Shown here in pieces: positions 1 to 5,072 of a DNA stretch of 6,667 nucleotides. Positions within the stretch are counted from its first letter, which is position 1, and each line of letters starts with the position of its first letter. The notes under the pieces are model-generated. The model was given only the letters and a program-made list of their open reading frames with translations, did not search any database and was not told the origin of the DNA. The stretch is from Armatimonadota bacterium (GTDB taxonomy: Bacteria > Armatimonadota > Zipacnadia > Zipacnadales > FEN-943): the NCBI GenBank assembly GCA_026419655.1, contig JANZZA010000482.1, positions 1 through 6,667 of the forward strand, in the 5' to 3' direction. The translations under genes were made by a program, and so were the position numbers.

Positions 1-139
1 GATATAAGGGGATGCTCAAACCCAGCGGTACATCATGGCTGGTTGCAACAGGAGAAAGAAGTTTGGAAATACGGTCTGGGGGCAACCTTTTTGAGGCGCC
101 GCTTTCACCAGAATAAGGCCAGGTGAGAGCTCTAGTTGC
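1..139. other. non-coding stretch left of the first repeat element
   Basis: I see no reading frame with protein-like composition, no good ribosome binding site and no RNA gene here. It could be the decayed tail of an upstream feature that the window edge cuts off. Confidence 0.4.
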
Positions 140-345
140 GAGTATTCAGTTTACTCAGGATTTTGTTTCAGGCAGCAAAGAGTCGGGCGGGAAGAATAGC
201 GTCTTAGACTGTTGCAAGATCTGGTGTCGGCCTGCCTGGACCTTGGAAAATGCACAACGCTGTACGGCTGACCTTTTACCCGCGGTTTCCTCTGGCGGCC
301 GGGAAAACAACTTTTCCAAAAGCCTGCTTAGAAAACCGAATACTC
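140..345. mobile_element. MITE-like element, copy A (206 bp)
   Basis: The stretch is bounded by inverted ends: GAGTATTCAGTTT at 140-152, and AAACCGAATACTC at 333-345, whose reverse complement GAGTATTCGGTTT matches at 12 of 13 positions. The left 44 bp (140-183) match 2059-2102 at 41 of 44 positions. The right end also recurs there at almost the same distance, so this is one of two copies of a 206-208 bp element. It has no credible open frame, which fits a non-autonomous element moved by a transposase acting elsewhere. No target-site duplication is evident. Just outside the right end, TACTCC and GGAGTA (341-346 and 355-360) form a further small inverted repeat. The interior (207-324) is shared with the 118-bp repeat at 378-495. 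Repeat structure is seen directly; calling it a transposable element is inference. Confidence 0.55.
207..324. repeat. 118-bp repeat, unit 1
   Basis: This unit aligns without gaps to 378-495; by hand count about 86 of 118 positions agree (about 73 %). It starts with GACTGTTGCAA, like unit 2, but its right end has decayed (ACTTTTCCAAAAG instead of ACTTTTGCAACAG). Shared blocks include GGTGTCGGCCT, TGCACAA and CGGCCGGGAA. It forms the interior of MITE-like copy A. The lack of gaps over 118 bp suggests constraint on length or a fairly recent duplication. Confidence 0.6.
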
Positions 346-377
346 CCTTATTGTGGAGTAGAACCCTTATGAAAGGT

Positions 378-495
378 GACTGTTGCAAAACGTGGTGTCG
401 GCCTCTCCAGACTCAGGAAAGTGCACAATGCTGTGCAACGCACCTTGTATCCCCGACTCCTTGTGACGGCCGGGAAGGCCACTTTTGCAACAGTC
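378..495. repeat. 118-bp repeat, unit 2, with perfect 13-bp inverted ends
   Basis: The unit begins with GACTGTTGCAAAA (378-390) and ends with TTTTGCAACAGTC (483-495), a perfect 13-bp inverted repeat. GTGG and CCAC lie just inside. Near the centre, TGCACA (422-427) and TGTGCA (432-437) form a second inverted repeat around four bases. If transcribed, the whole could fold as a long closed stem with an internal hairpin. It lies 171 bp downstream of unit 1 and lacks the outer GAGTATTC-type ends found around unit 1. It may be a small palindromic insertion or a structured intergenic repeat of unknown role. Confidence 0.6.
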
Positions 496-810
496 TCCAA
501 AGAGATGTCATGGGCCCGAGTAAGAAAGCTTATACCTGCTGGGAGTTTCTGTAGCGGCAAAGCACAAAAGAAGGCTGTTCCTCGTCCGGGGTCCCCCTCC
601 AGAAACCGCTCTCAGGACGTGCTGCTGCTTGCCGCCAGGGCTTTGAAAGTCACGGTGAAATCAGGGGGTCAGTTGTTTCTGTCTCGCCTTGGACCTCTCT
701 CGTGCCTTCCTGCCTCTTCTCGGCTTCCTCCCGCGCCGTGGCTGCCACCCGTTGAAAAGTTGGTAAATCTCGGGCAGTTGGCCCGTGCGCATGGAAGACC
801 TGCTGGCCGG
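496..810. other. non-coding stretch between the repeats and the oxidoreductase 3' end
   Basis: No gene is supported. Open frames run across it in both directions, but they have low-complexity Ser/Arg/Pro-rich composition, no good ribosome binding site and no recognisable domain. GGGAGTTTCTGT at 541-552 faintly resembles the element's left end but has no partner. Confidence 0.4.
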
Positions 811-830
811 GTGTGAGCCGCAGCTCACGG
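811..830 (-). terminator. possible 3' hairpin after the oxidoreductase gene
   Basis: Read on the minus strand, GTGAGC-TGCG-GCTCAC is a perfect 6-bp stem with a four-base loop, about 25 nt past the TGA stop. A flanking GGT/ACC pair could extend it across a two-base bulge. No T-run follows, so a classical Rho-independent terminator is not shown. It may stabilise the 3' end or be chance. Confidence 0.25.
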
Positions 831-853
831 ACCTGCAGTTGGCACCAGAAGAA

Positions 854-1942
854 TCAGGAAGATTGCTCCACTTCAGCAATCTCGACGGCCCGACCTTCGC
901 GGGCAGATATGACAGCCGCCTCGCACATAGCCACGGTGTGCAGGTGGTCCCTGGCGCTGCTTGCCGGGTCGCGCCCCTCGACCAGCGCCCAGAACATCTC
1001 CGACATCGTGCCCACATAGCTGAGGTGTACTACTTCCATGAAGGTTGGCGGAATGTCGAGGGCAACAGGGCGCAAAGTTTCTCCAGCCCGTGCCACTGCA
1101 AGCTGGACGAAATTCGAGCCGACAATGGCTCCGGCCGAACCCTCGATGCGGAAGTCCATCAGGCCCTCCGAGGCGCGCTGTACCTGATCCATGAGGAGTA
1201 CTCCGCGGGCGCCGCCGGCGAATTCAGCCACCACCGTGGCAATCATGTCGGACCGGAAGTTTTGGTGCACAGCGCGGGTCGTCGAGGCGAAGACTCTCAC
1301 GGGCCGCTGGGCTGCCCAGAAACGCAGAAAATCCATCTGATGCGCACCCCATTCCACCAGCAGAAAATCGTCAATCTCGGCATTCCAGCGCCGCCGTGGG
1401 TCCTCGTAGTAGACAGCGTCCTGGTTGCCGACCATCCGATGAGTCATTAGCAGTGGTTGGCCAATGTATGCCTGCCTCAGCAGGACCCATGCCCCCCGGT
1501 AAGCAGGAAGCCAGCGGTAATGCAGGTGCACGCCCATCCGCACGCCGCTGGCCTCTGTGGCCTCGACCATAGCTTTGGCCTCGGCATAAGTACTGGCCAG
1601 AGGCTTTTGGCTCATGATGTGTTTGCCCGCTGCTGCGGCGTCGCGCACTATCTGCAGGCGTACTGGCCTTGGCGTGAGGATGTCCACTATGTCAATCTCG
1701 GGCAGGTCGAGGATGCGACGGTAGTCCGTGAAGGCATGAGGTATGCCGAAGCGGCTCTGGGCAGCGAGCGCCGCTTCTTCGCGCACATCCGCCACGGCCA
1801 CTACACGAAAGCCTGCCTTTGCATAACCTGGCAGGTGGTAGTCCATGGCAACAAAGCCCGCGCCTATGACACCGATGCCAAAGTCCGTTTTCTCTGGCAG
1901 CTTGGGCTTCCAGTCAATCCTCAGTTGCGGGGCGCTCGACAT
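854..1942 (-). CDS. Gfo/Idh/MocA family NAD(P)-dependent oxidoreductase
   Basis: This is a probable cytoplasmic sugar or cyclitol dehydrogenase of 362 residues, a normal length for the family. The N-terminal Rossmann fold (about 20-135) shows the dinucleotide loop G24-V-I-G27-A-G29. D52 closes beta2 (VVAVAD), which usually favours NAD. The family 'EKP' motif appears as Q112-K113-P114; the catalytic lysine is kept but Glu is replaced by Gln. The C-terminal substrate domain (about 145 onward) carries WGAH201-QMD204, the G-x-H-x-x-D motif that supplies catalytic His. I chose ATG at 1942 because AGAGG sits five bases upstream. An in-frame GTG at 2020 would add 26 residues, but it has no such site and lies upstream of the likely transcription start. 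The gene is divergent from the two secreted enzymes to its right, so a role in using sugars released by them is plausible. The substrate cannot be assigned; family members act on inositol, glucose-fructose, galactose derivatives and others. Confidence 0.93.
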   Translation of the reverse strand: MSSAPQLRIDWKPKLPEKTDFGIGVIGAGFVAMDYHLPGYAKAGFRVVAVADVREEAALAAQSRFGIPHAFTDYRRILDLPEIDIVDILTPRPVRLQIVRDAAAAGKHIMSQKPLASTYAEAKAMVEATEASGVRMGVHLHYRWLPAYRGAWVLLRQAYIGQPLLMTHRMVGNQDAVYYEDPRRRWNAEIDDFLLVEWGAHQMDFLRFWAAQRPVRVFASTTRAVHQNFRSDMIATVVAEFAGGARGVLLMDQVQRASEGLMDFRIEGSAGAIVGSNFVQLAVARAGETLRPVALDIPPTFMEVVHLSYVGTMSEMFWALVEGRDPASSARDHLHTVAMCEAAVISAREGRAVEIAEVEQSS

Positions 1943-2011
1943 GCTTGCCTCTGTGGCTCTCCCGCGCGCCGGGATTGCCGCCTTTTGCGCGCTCCGGCCC
2001 AGGTACTGTGC

Positions 2012-2040
2012 AGTATACACGGTAGCCCGGGAAATGGGCA
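2012..2040 (-). promoter_or_regulatory. weak sigma70-like promoter for the oxidoreductase
   Basis: On the minus strand TATACT (2017-2012) matches five of six bases of the -10 consensus. TGCCCA (2040-2035) is a poor -35 at a 17-bp spacing. Transcription would begin near 2005, leaving a leader of about 60 nt before ATG 1942. That agrees with the downstream start. The promoter abuts the outer arm (from 2041) of the second MITE-like element, which could therefore influence it. Confidence 0.3.
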
Positions 2041-2058
2041 GGTATGGTGCCGCCGTGG

Positions 2059-2266
2059 GAGTATTCGGTTTACTCAGGGTTTTGTTTCAGGCAGGAAAGA
2101 GTAAGGCCCGGCGAATCACCCTGGTGTTTTGTGAAAAAGCCCGGCGTTGGCTTATACAGGGCCACGAAAAAGTGTATAAACTTGTCTGTCTCACCTCTTG
2201 CCTCGGAGCGTATCTCCAGGCGCTACCGAAACTTTTGCAGCATTATCTTTCGAAAACCGACTACTC
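2059..2266. mobile_element. MITE-like element, copy B (208 bp)
   Basis: The ends are GAGTATTCGGTTT (2059-2071) and AAACCGACTACTC (2254-2266), inverted repeats matching at 12 of 13 positions and nearly the same as those of copy A. The next bases outward also pair: GGG before the left end and CCCC after the right. Further out, GGTATGG (2041-2047) and CCATACC (2282-2288) pair, so the true element may be 248 bp. The left 44 bp are 41/44 identical to copy A, while the interior (2103-2251) is only loosely alignable. There is no credible coding capacity and no clear target duplication. It separates the oxidoreductase promoter from a transposase-like remnant. Confidence 0.55.
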
Positions 2267-2288
2267 CCCATCGGGCCTCTTCCATACC

Positions 2289-2441
2289 GTTTTAGTTCCG
2301 GCAGGCAAAGTCCCCTTCCGCGCTCTGATGGTGGCGCTGGTGGTGAACATAAAGAGGCTGGTGAAGATACTGGCAGCGAAAGAGCTGCCGGGGAGATTGA
2401 GATTTGGCAGACGCCTTGAGTGGATTGGCGCGTCTGCGTAG
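2289..2441 (+). pseudogene. C-terminal remnant of a DDE-type transposase
   Basis: This frame ends at TAG 2439-2441. It encodes AGKVPFRALMVALVVNIK followed by RLVKIL and a basic tail. The pattern 'Gl.kv.iqalltAivvNiKRLvklL' is the usual extreme C-terminus of IS1182-like and related DDE transposases. Everything upstream in this frame is unlike a transposase: it reads through MITE-like copy B and antisense to the oxidoreductase. The gene is therefore decapitated and surely inactive. It begins within a few bases of the element's outer arm, as if that insertion or a deletion removed the rest. An inverted repeat, GCAGACGC (2407-2414) and GCGTCTGC (2430-2437), lies at the end. The family call rests on motif memory and no search; chance resemblance cannot be excluded. 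Confidence 0.4.
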
Positions 2442-2700
2442 GGCAGGCATGGAAGGCTGATACTGGTGAGTTTTGGAACAGAAGGCGAAGCTTGCAGGAG
2501 GTGCAGAAAAACGGCGGCAAGGAAAACCTCCCAACCCCTATGCCAGCCCACCGGTAGTCTTTCCTGACAGCCTTTGGGGCGCCCCTCTCCGCCGCCCCAT
2601 CCTCCAGCTGCTCATAAATCAGGGTTATACAACGGTCTCACCAGAGTACGCCTCGGGCATATAGCTGTGCACAGGCTGACAAAGCTGTCTAGTCGAGTGA
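2442..2700. other. non-coding stretch with a 10-bp palindrome
   Basis: I find no gene here. It may hold the decayed 3' end of the insertion sequence whose transposase stump precedes it. CTGTGCACAG at 2665-2674 is a perfect 10-bp palindrome about 37 bp upstream of the -35 hexamer of the next promoter, a plausible place for an operator, but one copy proves little. GGAGGT (2497-2502) and ACCTCC (2526-2531) form another weak inverted repeat. Confidence 0.35.
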
Positions 2701-2710
2701 CCCGTAGCCC

Positions 2711-2740
2711 TGCACAAAACCGCCGGGCGTAGCATATAAT
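2711..2740 (+). promoter_or_regulatory. sigma70-type promoter reading toward the beta-helix gene
   Basis: TATAAT at 2735-2740 is a perfect -10. TGCACA at 2711-2716 matches four of six bases of the -35 consensus at an 18-bp spacing. The start point would be near 2747, which coincides with the first base of a long-range helix in the leader. It is the best promoter in the window and the natural driver of the leader RNA and the secreted-enzyme genes. Confidence 0.55.
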
Positions 2741-2767
2741 CCGCACTAAGTCGTTGGGCATTTCTTG

Positions 2768-2814
2768 CTGCCTCCTTTGCACTGGTTTCACTACCTATTC
2801 GCCAAAGGAGGCAG
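2768..2814 (+). promoter_or_regulatory. hairpin that sequesters a Shine-Dalgarno sequence
   Basis: CTGCCTCCTTTG (2768-2779) and CAAAGGAGGCAG (2803-2814) form a perfect 12-bp stem with a 23-nt loop. The right arm contains AAAGGAGG, an eight-base Shine-Dalgarno ending five bases before ATG 2816. The left arm, CCTCCTTT, copies the anti-Shine-Dalgarno tail of 16S rRNA. As drawn, the stem would hide the site and block initiation at 2816 until something opens it. Confidence 0.45.
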
Positions 2815-2815
2815 T

Positions 2816-2863
2816 ATGACTCCTCGCCCGCGTTCAAAAGTGGGTAAACTTCAGCGTCCCTAA
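2816..2863 (+). CDS. possible 15-residue leader peptide
   Basis: The frame runs from ATG 2816 to TAA 2861-2863 and encodes MTPRPRSKVGKLQRP, a basic proline-rich peptide. Its support is the very strong Shine-Dalgarno AAAGGAGG at correct spacing, inside the hairpin described at 2768-2814. The stop codon lies next to a small hairpin (GTCCC/GGGAC). No run of a single regulatory codon is visible, so classical amino-acid attenuation is not indicated. It may be a translated regulatory frame, or the ATG may be fortuitous. Confidence 0.3.
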   Translation: MTPRPRSKVGKLQRP

Positions 2864-3022
2864 TGCACCGTGGGGACCGAGCAGTCGTGCCTGGATTTCG
2901 TTTTGCCCATGCCCACAAATAGCTCAACGACTGGGAAGGGCTTTTCTGTAGGAAAGCCTTCGAAAGGGTTCCTCCCCCCCGTCTACCGAACTTTTTCGTG
3001 TTAATGTCATCCCTACAGCCAA

Positions 3023-3054
3023 TTTGCACAGCTACTAGTTTGTGCAGCTACTGG
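3023..3054 (+). repeat. tandem 16-bp repeat upstream of the beta-helix gene
   Basis: TTTGCACAGCTACTAG (3023-3038) is followed directly by TTTGTGCAGCTACTGG (3039-3054), agreeing at 13 of 16 positions. The substitutions turn TGCACA (3025-3030) and TGTGCA (3041-3046) into a perfect 6-bp inverted repeat spaced by 10 bp. It could be a regulator site in DNA or a small hairpin in the leader, about 95 bp before the start codon. Confidence 0.35.
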
Positions 3055-3147
3055 ACGAAGGGGCCTTGTCGTCGAACGAAGTAGAGGAGAGGGAAAAACA
3101 TTGAAGAACAGACCCACCACGCCCAGGCAGATGGGAGGGAAATGAGT

Positions 3148-4872
3148 ATGAGGAAGCTCACGGTAGTCGCAATCGCGGCTTGCGTAGCAGCAGTCTGCTG
3201 GGGCGCCACGTACTATGTGGATCCGGCTCACCCCTCGGCCGATGATGGAAACCCAGGCACCCAAGATGCCCCGTGGAAGACGCTGGCCAGGGCCGGTAAA
3301 GCCCCAGAGCTGAAACCGGGTGATACGGTGATAATCAAGCCCGGGGTTTACCGCGAATGGGTGGACATCACCGTCTCGGGCGAGCCGGGTAAGCCCATCA
3401 CCTTCCAGGCGGCGCCCGGCGCCCGCGTGGTAATCAAGGGCTCCGAGTTGGTGCGAGGCCCGTACAAGCGTCTGGGAGAACTTGGCATACTCGACATAGA
3501 GCCGTTTCCTTTTGCCTTCCGCCGCGTGTGGGCTGTCAAGCTGGGCGAGGAATTTTTCACCGACCCGCGCTTCCCCGGCTGCTACGACGACAAATCCCGT
3601 CGCTGGGTCTCCCAGGTCTTCTGGCAGGACGACCATCCCCTGCAGATGATAGGCCCTGACCCTATCTATCCGCCCGATGTCTTCGACCGCCGGCAGATTA
3701 TTGGCAAAGGCCTGGCCGATATGATTCCGCAGTCCTTCTGGTTCGACCCGAAGGACTCGACTCTCTATATGAACATCGGAGGCGAGCCGGGCTGGTTCTC
3801 GATTGAGGTTGGCGTGCGAGGCTTTGCCCTCACCGTCGTGGGTGTCCACGACGTTGTCCTTCGCGGCCTGGAAATGCGCCACAATCGCCAGCCGGGCGGC
3901 CAGTGGCCCCTCGTGGCCATTAGCGGCTGCGAGCGCGTCACCGTCGAGGACTGCAAGATTTACTGGGCCGACTTTTGCGGTATGAGCCTGCATCAGTCCA
4001 AAAACTGCGTCGTGCGGCGCTGCGACATTTCCTACAACGGCGCCATCGGGCTGGCCCTCGGCCTGACTGAGGACTGCCTGGTCGAGGACTGCACAATGTT
4101 CTTCAACAACTACCGCCGCTTCTACGGTGACTGGGGCGTATCCGCCGGAACAAAGAATATTCCCGGCAATAAGCGCACCACCATCCGCCGCTGTGAGGTG
4201 GCATATAACGACGAAGCCGAAGGCATCTGGTTCGACACCGACAACGAGGACATCCGCATCCTGGACAACATCTGCCACCATAACGGCGACTGCGGGATAT
4301 TCTTCGAGGCAAACCGCGGCGGCGGAATCATCGCCGGCAACCTCATCTACTCCAACCACGGGCGCGGCATTTACATCTCAGGCTCTCAGAACACCTACGT
4401 AGTGCACAATACTGTCGCGGAGAACGATGCTGGAATAGTGGCCATGACGCGAGCCGCCGATGAGCCGCCGAAAAACGTGCACATACTCAACAACCTCCTC
4501 ATACGAAACTATGTGACCGCGGATACCGTCACTCGCGGCTGCGACCTCACGCTGGAAAGCTACCCCGATGAGCAGCGTCGCGCCGAGCTAGGCAGCACCG
4601 CTGACTACAACGTTTATGCCAGCAACACCTGGACGCCCTTCATGCGCCACAACTGGAACGACAACAATACCCTCGAGCAATGGCAGAAAACCTACGGCCA
4701 TGACCCGCACTCGAAGACAATGCCCGTGGCTTACGAGATTTTCGGTGGCCGGTTCAGGCTGCTGTCCACGGAGGGCCTAAACATAGCTGGACCGGTGCCG
4801 CCGCACATAAAGCAGGTATGGTCGCCCCGTGACCCCCGACGCGTCGGGTCTGACATCACCCGCTGGCCCTAG
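3148..4872 (+). CDS. secreted right-handed parallel beta-helix protein (pectate-lyase-like fold)
   Basis: This is a 574-residue exported protein, probably a polysaccharide lyase or hydrolase, or a glycan-binding protein. Residues 1-20 (MRK, then a hydrophobic run ending CWGA) look like a signal peptide. The mature N-terminus has YYVDP, DDGNPGT and PWKTLARA, then a 'GDTVIIKPGVYRE' strand; this opening is typical of DUF1565/beta-helix proteins. Residues about 225-455 form at least eight rungs of roughly 23-28 residues. The first four share Cys at one position (EDC, RRC, EDC, RRC) and the next four share Asn (LDN, AGN, VHN, LNN). A C-terminal segment with DYNVY and a final 'RRVGSDITRWP' completes it; the frame is intact. 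GGAGG at 3134-3138 is nine bases from ATG 3148 but only three from ATG 3142, so I prefer 3148. Catalytic residues are not obvious, so the substrate is unknown. A GH5 gene follows 200 bp downstream on the same strand. Confidence 0.88.
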   Translation: MRKLTVVAIAACVAAVCWGATYYVDPAHPSADDGNPGTQDAPWKTLARAGKAPELKPGDTVIIKPGVYREWVDITVSGEPGKPITFQAAPGARVVIKGSELVRGPYKRLGELGILDIEPFPFAFRRVWAVKLGEEFFTDPRFPGCYDDKSRRWVSQVFWQDDHPLQMIGPDPIYPPDVFDRRQIIGKGLADMIPQSFWFDPKDSTLYMNIGGEPGWFSIEVGVRGFALTVVGVHDVVLRGLEMRHNRQPGGQWPLVAISGCERVTVEDCKIYWADFCGMSLHQSKNCVVRRCDISYNGAIGLALGLTEDCLVEDCTMFFNNYRRFYGDWGVSAGTKNIPGNKRTTIRRCEVAYNDEAEGIWFDTDNEDIRILDNICHHNGDCGIFFEANRGGGIIAGNLIYSNHGRGIYISGSQNTYVVHNTVAENDAGIVAMTRAADEPPKNVHILNNLLIRNYVTADTVTRGCDLTLESYPDEQRRAELGSTADYNVYASNTWTPFMRHNWNDNNTLEQWQKTYGHDPHSKTMPVAYEIFGGRFRLLSTEGLNIAGPVPPHIKQVWSPRDPRRVGSDITRWP

Positions 4873-5072
4873 CCGTAAGGCCACCGTCGCGGCGCTTCCA
4901 AAAGCGTGTTCAAGTGTCCGCTGGCCCCGGCACGGGGGCAACGGGCACCGGAGAGGTTGGAGACCGGGCTTGCTGGCGCTCATGTTAGCACACCAATGGG
5001 GCCACCGTCGCACAGCACGGCCGGGGAGACGTATGCCCGTCGCCGGGGCTTGCCCTACCAGGGAGTAAGGTG
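4873..5072. other. 200-bp gap between the two secreted-enzyme genes
   Basis: No gene is seen. GCCCC (4924-4928) and GGGGC (4935-4939) can form a short GC-rich hairpin without a T-run, so termination is not shown and co-transcription remains possible. GGCCACCGTCGC occurs at both 4879-4890 and 5000-5011. Confidence 0.4.

Larger units (their letters stand above)
2747..2932 (+). ncRNA. candidate structured leader RNA or small RNA
   Basis: The predicted transcript starts at the left arm of a long-range helix. AGTCGTTG (2749-2756) pairs perfectly with CAACGACT (2925-2932), and the next bases GGCAT (2757-2761) pair with ATGCC (2909-2913), leaving an 11-nt bulge on one side. Enclosed are a 12-bp hairpin (2768-2814), a 15-codon frame, and a smaller hairpin GTCCC/GGGAC (2856-2860 with 2873-2877) over that frame's stop codon. 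A further hairpin follows at 2939-2958 (GGCTTTTC-TGTA-GGAAAGCC, one G-T pair), without a T-run. I do not recognise a known riboswitch class. About 186 nt with paired ends would also fit a free small RNA such as a 6S-like RNA. Helices are seen in the sequence; function is inference. Confidence 0.35.

Noticed and set aside
207..495. CRISPR array
   Set aside because: Only two repeats of 118 bp with substantial divergence are present; there are no short identical repeats with unique spacers and no cas gene.
541..575. Third MITE-like left end (GGGAGTTTCTGT)
   Set aside because: The match is short and gapped, and no inverted partner lies at the expected distance of about 206 bp.
376..816. Plus-strand 146-codon frame over the 118-bp repeat
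   Set aside because: It starts inside the repeat's inverted end and has low-complexity composition. The two repeat units do not show coding-type third-position change.
785..1450. Plus-strand open frame opposite the oxidoreductase, continued by another at 1457-2104
   Set aside because: Both are mirrors of the oxidoreductase reading frame, with His-rich shadow composition and no ribosome binding site of note.
2576..2598. GGGGCGCCCC palindrome and GGGGCG/CGCCCC stem as a terminator
   Set aside because: No T-run follows and no gene ends just before it.
3013..4359. Minus-strand open frame of 448 codons opposite the beta-helix gene
   Set aside because: It is antisense to a gene with a signal peptide, family motifs and a ribosome binding site. 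Its Val/Ala/Asp-rich composition is the mirror of GC-rich codons, and it shows no domain.
4879..5011. 12-bp direct repeat GGCCACCGTCGC as an attachment site
   Set aside because: It is short and GC-rich, only 121 bp apart, and has no integrase or mobile content between the copies.
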